A stretch of 64,000 nt of DNA, from NCBI GenBank assembly GCA_023014335.1, contig JAECYW010000005.1, positions 930,001-994,000 on the forward strand, written 5' to 3'. Position numbers and translations under genes: made by a program. The notes under the pieces were generated by a model. The model saw only the letters and a list, made by a program, of their open reading frames with translations, was not told the DNA's origin and made no database searches. Positions 45,700 to 56,571 of the stretch are shown piece by piece; position 1 is the first letter of the stretch, and the number at the start of each line of letters is the position of its first letter. Origin of the DNA: Galerina marginata. Taxonomy: Eukaryota > Basidiomycota > Agaricomycetes > Agaricales > Galerinaceae.

Positions 45700-48600
45700 T
45701 TGACATACTAACGACGATGTTGTCGTCGCGCATGCCGATGTGACGGAGCTTGACTTCCAGTGCGTCGACAGGAAGGACCATGCCGACGAAGTTAACGTCG
45801 TATCTAGATAAGTGATGTCTGATGAGAAAAATGTAATGAAAAGTTAAAAAGTAATTAGGCGTACGCAATAACACGGTCTGGGCGGTCATGGGGAATAGTA
45901 GCAGGAAGCGAGGCGAAGTCGGAAAAGTACGGATTTATGTGAATAGCATTGAAGTCGCCAGAAATCTTGGAATTCGGTTCGTTCGTTAAAGGTGGGAATT
46001 TCGGCAGCCAAGAGAGAATACCCTTCGTTGGCGAGGGGGGTAGTTAGACCAAGGGGAGTTCCATGGCGCTGAAAGTAAGCAAGGACTGGGTTTCCCTGCG
46101 GGACATCCTGTTGGAAATCAACTGATCCAACCCTGACCAACACCTTCACTTGGTTGCTAACGAAAATATCGCCATTAACAGAGACCTTGCGGAAGGCCGT
46201 CCGGTCCTTGAAGGCAACTTGAGACTGGATACGGAAAATGAGAGTAGTACCGGCAAGGAGAGGTGACGCTAAATTCTCCCAGTCAAACCACTCCTTGGAA
46301 TGCAAAATGCCAACTGCAGCGTCATTCTCCAAAAGGACACTATAGTCGGGCTCCTCCGTTGTGTCGAATGTGTTCTCGTAGTCAACGAAGCGGCCACGGT
46401 AAAAGAACGCGGAGACCACTTCGATCACGCGCTGCCCCTGAGGGTAAGCATGTCCCTTGACCATGACGATCTTGCCCTCCGGTGCATTGACGACAGAGAC
46501 GATTCGAGCTTCGGCTTTGCATACATCGCCAACAGCCAAAGACTTGGCACCGTTGACCATGCGAAAAGCGTTTGAAAGGTGAACAAGTTTCAAAAGATCA
46601 CCATCAATGGCTGCAGGGAAGATGGACTTGCATGATGGCCTAAGATATAGAGGTTATAAAGGAGAAACTATATAATATAATGTGGATAAATGTACCTGCC
46701 AGCCAGTGACAACAGCAAAGTCCATGTGAGCTTAGATATGTTTCTCGCAGTCTTGAACAACCCTCCTTGATTGCCCACAACGGCGCAGAACTGCTCGACG
46801 TCCTCAGCTTTGATGGTCACCTCAGGACCAACAAACTTCTCGTGAATGTCGATGGAGGGAAGCACCTCATTGTCGCCGTACCAGAGTTTGCAGCAGAACT
46901 CTTGAATCCATTGGTTGCGGCCGGTGGCGATCTCATGGATAGGCGCAAAGCCTTGGCTAGGCTTGTATTCGAATTGCAAAGAAAGAGGGATGTGGCTGCC
47001 CAAACACTCTTCAAAGATCGTGACGGCGATGAGCTTCTTCTTTGCATTATAATTGATTTCAAGGGCCTTGAAGTCGTCGACGTGCTCGCCATATGACCGA
47101 GCAGCGCCATAGACGGTGACTGACTTGGGACGAGAACCAGCGTACTTGACAACGACCTTCTGCTCAGCCCGAGGAGCAAGGATACGACGTAGAGGATGAT
47201 GGTCGAGGTGAGAAGCGCGCGGATCCAGCTTAGCTCCGAGCGCTCAAACTTCAAAGTCTCCAACCATGCGGAACCTGGGAACCGATTTCGAAAGTGACAG
47301 TTGAACCGCTCTCGGTGGGGACAACGCCAGGGAGGTTCTTCGCAGCGGATTTGGGTTCCACAGCGAGATAGTCGATAGAAGGTACGGAGGAAGCATCGCC
47401 CGCATATTTGCGCTCAAGGAGGTTGGATAAGAGACTTGTTGATGTTGCCAAGTAGGTCTTTGACGGGTTCATCTTTCACGAACGACCACTTCGCGGCAAC
47501 TGGGCCGTGAAAAATGCAGACACGCTGAGGGTCTTGGTCGAAAACAGCGTCAATATCTTGGGCGGCCCAAAGAGAGTCCTAGATTGCCGTTATGAGTAGT
47601 AAGTGGTTGAGATAGTAAACATGCGGAGGCAAGATGAGAATATCACATGTTAAAATCACGTACCTTTTGGAACCCTTCAAACGATGCATCGAGCACCGAA
47701 ATGAAGGGAACAGGTTTCTGACCCGGCCTCTGCGAAATCGCCAAAAAATAGGCTGTGTCTTCAGCAGCGAGAAACTGCTCGGCTGCAAGAGGGTATTTCT
47801 GAAAGAACGTCTCGACGAAAGGGAGAAGATCATTCAGCAATCAGAAAATTTGTAACAATGATGGCTTGCTTCCACCACCGTTCACACCAGCGAAACACTC
47901 CTCAATACGTCTCAACCAATCTCCGATGAATTCTTTAGAGAAAGGTCGACCCAGCGCTTCTGATGTGCGACGAACATCAACCTAACCATCCTCAAGACGG
48001 TCTCCTCGTATGTCATGTCGCCGAGATCGAAGGTGACACTTTCTTCCATCCAGACCATGGCTTAGCGAAACCACTGCTCAACTTGCCGATAATCTCCTCT
48101 TTACGCTCCGCCAACCACAAAGCCCTCTTCTCCTTAGGCATCTTGAAAAGTGTGTCGTCGAATTCCTCCATAGCTTGACCGCCCTTGTCGCGACCTTGTG
48201 AATAGGCTCTCCCAGTTCTGAACGAACTGTGAGGATGCCACCTGTTGGGTTGGTATAGGTGCCTTCCCAAGCGCCATCGTCAACACCGGGAGCCCCGACG
48301 ATAGATCCTTTACTCTAATAAACATGTGTGGGCCTCTTTGGCAACCGTGACACGACTGGAGAATAGGAATCCATCGAAAGGCATGGATTGAACGCCGAAT
48401 CGTTCGACGGACCAATCACCTGTCAAATACTCCCAACCATCTTCTGCAGAACCAAAGCCCGAACCACCAACGAGGCAGATATTTACGAGGCAGATATTGG
48501 AGTGCTGGCGGATATGTCGCAAGGTCGGGAGGGTGAAAATCTTCGAACGAGTGATGACCTCCAGCACGGCCACCGTTGGCAGCGGCGATGTTTATGACCT

Positions 48601-49380
48601 GCCGAATGCCATCCATGGAGCCAGGCTTGAACGCGATGTGCTTAATACCAGCGGCCTTGAGGCCTTCAATGATCTCCACGGCCTTCTCCGTCGTAGAGAT
48701 ACCTGCCGCAACGCAGAAACCTTCAACAGGAATTCCCTCCTTCCTCATCTCTTGCCACAACGGGAATTGGAATGTGAACTGGCGAGGATTGATGTAGAGG
48801 GAATTCAAAGTGATACCGACTCCTGCCGGAACGAGCTTCTGGATTTCAGCAATCTTCTAACGGAGGGCAGCGACGTTGTAGTGAACGCCACCCGCCAACT
48901 CGATATCATAGCCAGCATCCAGAACGGCACTAAAAAAACTGGCCTTGACAGTGGAGGGAGTCATGCCAGCAACCATAATGGGCGGCTTGCCGAGGAGACG
49001 AGAGAACGGGGTGTCAAGGTGAAGTTTACCATCACTAAAACAACATGGTTAGATGAGAATCAACAGAGGCGTCTAACAATTCACCTAGTGCGAACCAAAC
49101 TCGGTGACCACTTCTTACTCCACCAATCCTCGTCCTTGATACCGAGCGATGTAAAGAGCTCGGTATCTCCTCTGCCCTTCTCACCAGCAACAATGACACG
49201 AACGCCACGTCCTTCGAAGTTCTTGACAGTCAACGGGCCAATACCGCTCAAACCACCGGGTTCGAAGTCGATGGCATGAGTAGCCGTTTCTGGGAAGTTG
49301 GTTGCCTGTTTCCAGTGGATGGCCTGGCGGACGACGAATGGATCTCGAAATACGGTTTAAGAAATGCTCCTGAGATGAAA
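45700..49380 (-). pseudogene. Fatty-acid synthase beta-subunit fragment (end of AT domain through ER to dehydratase)
   Basis: Minus-strand segments follow fungal FAS beta order: DPFVVRQAIHWKQATNFPET and FEPGGLSGIGPLTVKNFEGR; TPFSRLLGKPPIMVAGMTPS; the enoyl-reductase stretch around SLYINPRQFTFQFPLWQEMR and HIAFKPGSMDGIRQVINIAA; AEDGWEYLTGDWSVERFG; then the dehydratase part around KLVHLSNAFRMVNGAKSLAV, GSVDFQQDVPQGNPVLAYFQ and VKLRHIGMRDDNIVVS. It starts mid-domain near 49380 and stops near 45690, before the malonyl/palmitoyl transferase domain. Lesions include TAG at 48857-48859 (LR*KIAEIQ), a deletion after NIAAANGG, a 15-bp duplication near 48470-48495 (NICLV twice) and frame changes. Introns, e.g. 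about 47578-47662, are retained, so it arose by DNA copying. Confidence 0.85.
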
Positions 49381-50054
49381 AGAGAATACCTCGCGTCGCT
49401 CTCCAAGTAGTTTGACCTAGTCTCCTATACAGACCATATAAACAGATGACAATCGATCTGTTATTATATGGTCTGCTCCAATTTGATGGCCCGTTGCTGG
49501 GTGGGTCCATTCGGCTTTCTCGGGGAAAACCATGTGAATTGTTCAACCATTTGTGAGGTCACGGGGCCTCGATTTCATGAATCTTATCTTATCTGCTGGC
49601 CTAATTTAGGAGTGCACCTTAGACAGTCTCGCAATTCCGTATTCATAGAGCGCGTTTTATTGCCTTTCAGTTATCTACTTCGAACACAAATCATCCAGAG
49701 AGCCCACAGCCTGCGTTTACTTCAACTGTACAGCCATTCCAACCACTACATATCACCACAACACCCTAGATGGCACAACCAAGGACAGCTGGTTCCGGAA
49801 AGCACCAGGCATCCCACCTCGACGTTGATGTCCGCACCATCACGGACTGCTTGCAAAGTGAAAAGGCAAACTCATTTCAGCAGGGAAGAGCCGAAGATAT
49901 TGCAACGGATGAATTTTCGAAGGGTATGGAAATTTTGGAGCAAAGAAACCGCGAAGAAATCATTGCGACGAGGTCAATTGCATCTTAGACATTGTCTCTG
50001 ATCCCTGTACTTGTAAAACGAAATTGTAACACTCATCTATCATCTACCTTGAGC

Positions 50055-50395
50055 ATGGATAACCCAGAAACCCCACGGCATGCTTCGACTTCGAGACAAT
50101 CTACTGCCATACCGTCTTCTCAACAGCCACAAACTGCTAAAAAGCGTCGGACTGCGCTCAGTTCAAAGCAGAAGATAAATAAGATTCTTGAAATGCTCGA
50201 GGAATATGACTGGAACTTTCCTCGATTACTAGAAGAATTCTTCAAGAGGTTTGAAGAGAAAAAAGGGGAAATTGTACCAGTTGAACGGACAGAGAAGCAC
50301 CAGAGGGTCTTAAACGCAATGCTTGATGGCACCTCAAAACCGCACATCGGAAGCATTCTCGAAAAAATCTATCGCTGCGCATGTTCAGTGATGGA
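50055..50395 (+). pseudogene. N-terminal fragment of a second DUF6589-type gene
   Basis: Starting MDNPETPRHASTSRQST at about 50055, a Ser/Thr-rich leader leads into KINKILEMLEEYDWNFPRLL, EEFFKRFEEKK and HQRVLNAMLDGTSKPHIGSI, then LEKIYR. This matches the helical start of DUF6589 proteins as I know them. Past about 50395 the frame reads antisense to the end of the convergent helicase, so everything downstream, including the DUF6589 core, is missing. A separate 72-codon frame at 49770-49988 lies just upstream and may be an unrelated small ORF or leader. No function can be inferred for the fragment. Confidence 0.5.
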
Positions 50396-50399
50396 TTGT

Positions 50400-51935
50400 T
50401 CCAGAATGGCTCACACGAGCTGCAGGGAAAGGGGCGACCAGCTTCTACACACCGACACCTAGACTTGACACCTGGATTACCGAAACGAGCGTTTACCTCA
50501 GCGATGAGGCAATCTCCTCGGACATGAGCCACGACGGTCTGTCGCAAGTTGCTTTCAATTTTCTCCGCTGACAGTGCCTGCCTCTTCGCTTTGGAGCTTG
50601 CCTTCGCCGCTTTTTTGGAAACCGTGGCTGTCGTCTCCTTGTCCAATATTTCCGCCTTTTCTTGGTCAAGTTCAGCTCGGATATTGGACAGAACCGAACC
50701 CTCAATATATGTCCATCCTTGCGCGGCACTGCTGAGATCTCGGCCTGCCCGACCATTTTGTTGGACAAGAGCAGCAAGGGATGAGGGGAGGCCAAGGTTG
50801 ATAGAGTCGGTGATGTTACGGAGATTCATCCCCAGACTGAATGCAATTGTTGCAACAATGGTGGAGGTTTCTTCGTTGTTTTGGAAAAGATCGAGAGTTC
50901 GGACATTATAGGAGGCAGATGTTATCGAGGTCCACAGCCGAACATTGTCAAGGCGTTGAACACCATTTGGGTATATATTCCAACCATAGTGAGCCACACG
51001 AAAGGCGAGATCGATGGTTTTGCAAAAGATGACAGCCTTTATCCCTCGGTTAAAGGCCCAAGCAATGTCAGGGAATTGATATCCTCCCAGTGTATGTGTG
51101 AGCTCGCTGTAAACCATCCGCACGTTTGGCCGCTCACATGAAAGACGGATGCACCGAAACGGTTTGTTTCCGGTGAGCCCAAGAATGGCAAAGAGTTCGT
51201 CGGACTCCTTGCCTACAGCGAGCGTTGCCGTTAACGCGATTAGGGCGGTATGGGACGGAAGGCGTTTGCGCAGAAGTCCAATCTGGTGGTACGCCTTGCG
51301 AAAATCCTGCCCCCACGGAACCAAGAGATGAGTTTCGTCAATGCCAAGAAGGACGAGGTTCTTGCGGAAATTCTCGTTTCGGACAACGAAGTCGATGTCC
51401 TTTGAGACCAGCCTTTCTGCAGACAAGAGGACGATGGGCCATCGGCATGCGCAGACCTCCTTGATGAGGTCTCGACCTTCCTCGGACGCGGCACGAATCG
51501 TTTCGGCAGACAACGAAACAGCACGGACACCTATTGCGGAGATCTCTCGGGCCTTTGTCAATGTAAGTAGGATATTCATTCTTTAGACCTTATTGCTCGT
51601 TAACTCACATGTGCGTGTCCAAGCTCAACCAAAGGTGTCACAACTATCCCAACTGGAGTTGGTGGTGGCAATGGGACTGTGGGCTTTGGGTGCTTCAAAA
51701 GATATTGGAGGATGAGAATAGGGCCGTAGAAAGCAGCTGTCTTCCCCCAGCCGGTTGGCGCTATCAAGATGGTAGGGATATTGGCCAGAATGTGAGCCCA
51801 GCAGTCGACTTGGGACTCTCGTGGTCCTCCTGGCCATTGTGGAACCTTCTCCTCGATGATTTCACGAATGATTGTACGGCCTTCAATGGAAAGCCACGAA
51901 AATTTGCCAATTGAAGCTAACGGAGTGGTGGTCAT
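50400..51935 (-). CDS. RecQ-like DExH helicase, 3'-truncated
   Basis: Exon 1 (51935-51609) and exon 2 (from 51552), with a 56-nt GTGAGT...AAAG intron in phase 0. Motifs: IAPTGWGKTAAF (Walker A), VVTPLVELGH (Ia), GIDETHLLVPWGQDFR (DExH box with Thr), ALTATLA (III), VIFCKT (IV), VQQNGRAGRD (VI). A charged Lys/Ala segment and a CRCVEAGRPFPCSSCEPFW cysteine cluster follow. The frame stays open to 50242, but sequence after about 50400 is antisense to the DUF6589 fragment, so the native C-terminus is lost. The helicase core has no stop. It belongs to a different subfamily from the 8-10.7 kb copy. Predicted role: DNA unwinding. It converges on DUF6589 sequence. Confidence 0.75.
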
Positions 51936-52690
51936 TAAGGTAGCGAACGAAATATAGAATTACAGTCATGATAAAAGTAGTAATTGATCAACGTCGCGTC
52001 GCGCGACTGGGTCATGTACTGTCTACACGTGACTCGGACAAGTTAAACCGATCGGGTTTCCATGTGTTTTAAAACCGAATGGACCCACCCACCAAAGGGC
52101 CCGCGAATTGATGAAGACTAAGTTTGACCTACGCCCAGGACCTTCACGCCCATGTTCTCTTTTACTCTGCATTTATTCCTTGTTTTTATTTCTCAATTAT
52201 TTTCTTAATTTGGATATATTCGTAATTAATTAAAAATGTTTATTTCTATGTATCTTAAACGATTACCCTTTTTGTTTGTTCGTATTATTAGAGATACTTA
52301 TTCGTTGATTGAATCCTTTTCCTTAAACCCAACCTCCAACCATCGCTCCTCATCTGCCCTCGGCCTTGGAAGAACGAATTACGATCAGCAGAGTTGCGTC
52401 AATCCGCACCTGCCCGTCTCTAGAATCCGCGACGATCGCGTCATCGCAGTTGACGAGCCTCGAGCTGCGACCTCATTCGGATTACCGAGTTGCGCCTCCA
52501 TACGCACCGTTAACCGTTTAGGGTACCACCTTTCTCCGTGGACTGAGTTGCGCCTCCATACGCACCAGAGCCCGTCTAGGGTGTTATTCGCACCGAATCG
52601 TTTATCCCAACGTATAGTCGCGATCGCGCCCTCCCGTCCTTCGTTGTCAAGAGTTCAAAATCGTCGATTTTCCTTAGGAGTCACCATATA
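51936..52690. other. Junction and upstream region of the 986-codon ORF
   Basis: 51950-52235 is AT-rich with no feature. 52370-52590 holds three related segments around GAGTTGCGCCTCCATACGCA-like sequence, about 90-130 bp apart. No 5' LTR, PBS, gag or pol of the downstream element is present here, so that element is 5'-incomplete. Confidence 0.45.
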
Positions 52691-55651
52691 ATGTCCAGTG
52701 CTTACAATCACGAGGGCGTTAGGAACTTCCTCTGCCCTCGCCTGAAAAGCTTTGCGGGTTACCTCTGTCCGCCCGCCATCTCCGACGCCATGCTCTTCTT
52801 CTTACCCGCTTTCCGCGTCGCGTCCGCTCGAGCCGTGAGGATTGAAAGCCATCTCTGGGAACTGTGGTCACCAAATTCGAAAACCTTCGCTTTCTACCCT
52901 GGTTTGCGTAACACTGATTTGAACCTGGAGGACTCGTTGCCGAGCGATTTGAAAAGAGCGGACGGCCACCTAGGACGGTTCGACCCTACGGTATCACCGC
53001 AACATTTCGACACCGATCGACAGTGGCTAGGATTCATTCGTCGGGAAGGCGGCGACGAGCACCCTGAGTATACCGCTCTTCTCGAAGTCTGGAACCCGAT
53101 GACTCGACCCAACCGCGGATTCCTAGCGCTCAATTTCGTAAGCCGCTTGAAGGAGCGTATCGCGGCCGTTGTTGAGCGAGTAGATACGTGGAAGGTTTTG
53201 GAGCCGATCAGACCCGATATTTGGAGGAACAGACCCGCCTACCCCGATAATAACGATGTTAAGGCGCTCGCTGACTCTATGACGTTCGATGAGGCCGTCG
53301 ATCGATTGGCAAGGGTTCAACGAAGCGTCAAGCACTTGAGCGCCTGGTGTAGGTTAGCATGCGCCATCAAGAAGGATTCGGAATCCTCTCCTGAAGTTTC
53401 CCGAGTTCAATCTGTGCCGTCGGCTAATGACTCTCTTATGGGTATATGGCTTAATGGATGCGAGGAAGGGGATGGAATCCAGTTCATACGATGGAGAGTG
53501 CCGTGCTACATAATTCATTCCGTCGACACGCCTTCTGAAATGAATCGCATTACTCTCCTCTGCAACCCTATACTCCCGAACTTCGTTTCATGCACTCCGG
53601 CAGCCAGATTAGCCCCGGAAACCTACGCAAACGATATTGCGATACTCCAGGAAATGGGCGACCTTCGAGACGCAACGAAGGACTTCGCCATTCGCCCGAG
53701 TCAATCGATAGTTCCTTACATGCAAACGGATCGTTTACGAGCTTCGCCTTCGAGCCAAGGGTTTAATGACGGACATTATACGGATCCACGCCTCTCTCCT
53801 TCGCTCCCGCCTTCGATGCAAACTGTAGAGGAGGTTGAAGGGAAACTGATACCTCCTCCTGTTGCAGGTGTCGCATCTGGCCAATGGTCCATCTGGCATG
53901 ATACCTTCGACTCAGAAGGAAATGAATGTGTTGCTAAAGCTGGCCGCGAAGCCTCTAGGTCTCTGAGCGGAAAGATCTACTTTGATAGGAACAATCGCCG
54001 TCGATTATATTTCTCGGAGCATCCGTCCGTCCCTCCAAACTATGAAGCGAACATTGAGATTTTTGGACTGCCAGCCCCGAACGGACGGTACTTGGAAATG
54101 GGAAACAACGGTTTAGAGTCCCAGTGCACCCCGACTAAATGGGTCTACAGGAAGGAGAGGCCTGATCGAGGTACTGAAGGAATGACGTATTCTCTTCCTT
54201 CAATAGAGAATCGCGAAGTGAATACTGGGATGGTACGCCAAATCGAGGACTCTTCAGAGTCTGAAGAGGAAGAGCCTATGGATTTTCGAAGCCGATCGTC
54301 TGCTTCTCCGATGCCCGTCAACCAACCCATAGGTCAGGAGATGCGACCTCTTAATCCCAGCCGTTTACCCATCGATGAAGATTCAATTGATAAGTTGACT
54401 TCGCGGCCTCAGTACTCTTCCTCCAACCAATCAGCATCTACAGCCCCTCCCCTCGCTAATGCCCGACTTGAACGGCCATCTCGATTTCGAAGTGAAGGAG
54501 AATCTTCAAGTTCCTGGGACCAAACAGAGCGACACCCGCGTAGACGCTCTCGATCTATGAGCGCAGGAAGAGATTCGCGTCCTCGAAGACTGTTTCTCCA
54601 CTCGGACAGGCATTGGTCGCCTCCAGCTGGTTACTCATCTCACCAGTCTCGTAGAGCTTCGCCTCCTTATCGTTCACGCCGACGATCTCCTATCGAATTC
54701 CAGATCCCCCGTCGATCCCGCTACAAGTCGCCTCGAGGAAGATCTCGCTCCCCAGCCCTACGGCGTCGCTTCTCTCCTCCTCGGACCCCGATAACTCGTA
54801 ATCGCTCGTCTACGCCTCCGAGGATAGTTCGCCAAGGAAGGAGTAGGTCCCCCTCCTTGAATCGTCGAGATCCCATGGCTCCTTCCGTGTCAGTGAACGA
54901 AGAAACCCTGAACGTGTCGTCTCAAGACGAAGACATGATGGACTTTGAGGCGGACGCTTTCATGAACATTGCTAGAGTCCCTCTTCAGAACCGAGAAACG
55001 TTGGAAGCGTTGCTTCCCCCTATGGCTGCCCCTTCCTTCCCTGTCTTAAACGCGCTGAATGATCGCGCTAACTCCAAATTCTTGTCCATATGGAGTCTCG
55101 CCGTGTTTATTCCTTGGGAGGATGTGGTTGTCTGGGTTCAGAATCTTTCGAGAGCGTCTAGTGTTCAGGTCACGCGAATCGTCCGCGTCAACCAAAATGG
55201 TTCCCAGGTCTTCTGCTTCAAGATGGGCTCAAGACGGGATGCCGCTTTTCTTCGTGGACTTATTCAGGGTGCTCATACCAAGGATGCCGACAATATTCAA
55301 TGCGACTTTATCAGTGGTCCTACTTACAACGATATCTGTGGAGTATCAGTGGATGCGTGGACCCCGCAGGAGGGATTCAAGGTCGAGCAACCCTTCCAGG
55401 ACCCAATGTTATTAAACCCCCATCAACTCCCCAAAGTGACGTTATTTGATAGATTGTCCTCCACTATCACCACGACCCCTTCCTTGTCCTATACTCAAGA
55501 TCTACCTGTCTCTGCTGAGGCTTCACAGACCTCTCTACTCGCCCGTCTATCGTCAGCTGTCGCCAGCCCTGCAACCTCGTCCTATGTGGAGTCAACGGCA
55601 GAAAAATCAACCAGGAAGAAACGTCGTGGAACGAAGGGACGTCGTAGATGA
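52691..55651 (+). CDS. 986-residue ORF of unknown function just upstream of a 3' LTR
   Basis: A single uninterrupted frame, unlike the decayed genes around it. The N-terminal ~350 residues look globular (NFLCPRLKSFAGYLCPPAIS, LWELWSPNSKTFAFYPGL, GIQFIRWRVPCYIIHSVD). The middle is acidic and Ser-rich (SSESEEEEPMDF). Residues about 610-740 are an Arg/Ser-rich tract like SR proteins. The end contains a second globular part (FIPWEDVVVWVQNLSR) and a very basic tail (KKRRGTKGRRR). It ends about 50 bp before the LTR, separated only by a G-rich polypurine tract, which is the position of a third or env-place ORF in an LTR element. No envelope features (signal peptide, membrane anchor) are seen. A chromatin- or RNA-binding role is possible but unproven. 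Confidence 0.65.
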   Translation: MSSAYNHEGVRNFLCPRLKSFAGYLCPPAISDAMLFFLPAFRVASARAVRIESHLWELWSPNSKTFAFYPGLRNTDLNLEDSLPSDLKRADGHLGRFDPTVSPQHFDTDRQWLGFIRREGGDEHPEYTALLEVWNPMTRPNRGFLALNFVSRLKERIAAVVERVDTWKVLEPIRPDIWRNRPAYPDNNDVKALADSMTFDEAVDRLARVQRSVKHLSAWCRLACAIKKDSESSPEVSRVQSVPSANDSLMGIWLNGCEEGDGIQFIRWRVPCYIIHSVDTPSEMNRITLLCNPILPNFVSCTPAARLAPETYANDIAILQEMGDLRDATKDFAIRPSQSIVPYMQTDRLRASPSSQGFNDGHYTDPRLSPSLPPSMQTVEEVEGKLIPPPVAGVASGQWSIWHDTFDSEGNECVAKAGREASRSLSGKIYFDRNNRRRLYFSEHPSVPPNYEANIEIFGLPAPNGRYLEMGNNGLESQCTPTKWVYRKERPDRGTEGMTYSLPSIENREVNTGMVRQIEDSSESEEEEPMDFRSRSSASPMPVNQPIGQEMRPLNPSRLPIDEDSIDKLTSRPQYSSSNQSASTAPPLANARLERPSRFRSEGESSSSWDQTERHPRRRSRSMSAGRDSRPRRLFLHSDRHWSPPAGYSSHQSRRASPPYRSRRRSPIEFQIPRRSRYKSPRGRSRSPALRRRFSPPRTPITRNRSSTPPRIVRQGRSRSPSLNRRDPMAPSVSVNEETLNVSSQDEDMMDFEADAFMNIARVPLQNRETLEALLPPMAAPSFPVLNALNDRANSKFLSIWSLAVFIPWEDVVVWVQNLSRASSVQVTRIVRVNQNGSQVFCFKMGSRRDAAFLRGLIQGAHTKDADNIQCDFISGPTYNDICGVSVDAWTPQEGFKVEQPFQDPMLLNPHQLPKVTLFDRLSSTITTTPSLSYTQDLPVSAEASQTSLLARLSSAVASPATSSYVESTAEKSTRKKRRGTKGRRR

Positions 55652-55689
55652 AACCCCCTTTTTTTTGTTCAAGACGATCAGGATCTTGC

Positions 55690-55703
55690 AGACGGGGGGG
55701 CAC
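55690..55703 (+). promoter_or_regulatory. Polypurine tract
   Basis: GCAGACGGGGGGGCAC ends immediately at the LTR start; this is the expected plus-strand priming site. Confidence 0.6.
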
Positions 55704-56077
55704 TGTGACAAGGAGCTATTTCGCGATCGTCAGCAAGACCTAATCTCTCTATCTTATCGCCTTCTTGCCGCGTGACTCGTATTTACTTGTATTTACTTCG
55801 ACATAGTTAACCTGTAAACTACGTAGACACGACTCATCATTGAACGTTAATATTGAACTATAAACCTTGCTCGCCGCTCTCGCGTCGCCATGAGTTGAGA
55901 GCCCCGCTCTACCCTGTACGGCTGGGCATCCATTTACTGCCTCCCTGTCGAGGGAGACACGACCTCTCGCCTAGAGTTACAAGGCATCTCGACGGAGCAG
56001 GAGCTGCGACTTCCGCACCCTGCTCCATCTCCTACCCTTCAGCACACCCGAAATCCCGATATCCGAACAGCGTCACA
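55704..56077 (+). mobile_element. 3' LTR of a Gypsy-type element (same family as 5497-5847)
   Basis: Begins TGTGACAAGGAGC and ends CAGCGTCACA; 374 bp. Aligns end to end with the LTR at 5497-5847. It is followed by AAATG, the same five bases that precede the left LTR on its own strand. Confidence 0.85.
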
Positions 56078-56511
56078 AAATGTGACAACTCCTACTTCAG
56101 CTCAAAATCTCTGAGTAGTCCTTCATATGTTGGCCACCAGGCCATTTCTAATTCATGAGGGCAATTTAATGATGTTTTAATAGCCATACAAAAAAAAATG
56201 GGAAGAAATGGTCAAGATTTGAGGCTTCTGTGGCCTGAAAACTCTCTCAGGATGTGACTGAGACAATGCATTTAACTGAAGTATATTGGTTGGGTACGGC
56301 CCCAGCCCGCGCGTCTTAATAAATAGGTTGCTTGTCGCACGACAATCCAGAAATTTTTACTTAAAAAGATGGCAATGGCTGTGAGAAAGAAGGATCCTGT
56401 GCTTGCTTTCCGGGCCGAATATGGACGCCCATCGCGTCTGAAAGATAGGTCAAATAAACTCTGTTGATCAACATTGGGCTCGCATCAACGATTCAACGTG
56501 ACTCGTACTAG

Positions 56512-56519
56512 TATAAAAG
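56512..56519 (+). promoter_or_regulatory. TATA box of the downstream gene
   Basis: TATAAAAG lies 53 bp before the ATG at 56572, a usual distance for a fungal core promoter. Confidence 0.5.
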
Positions 56520-56571
56520 GGTTTCAAACTCACCTTCTACTTATCTTTTGCATTCGACCCCACACGGCATA

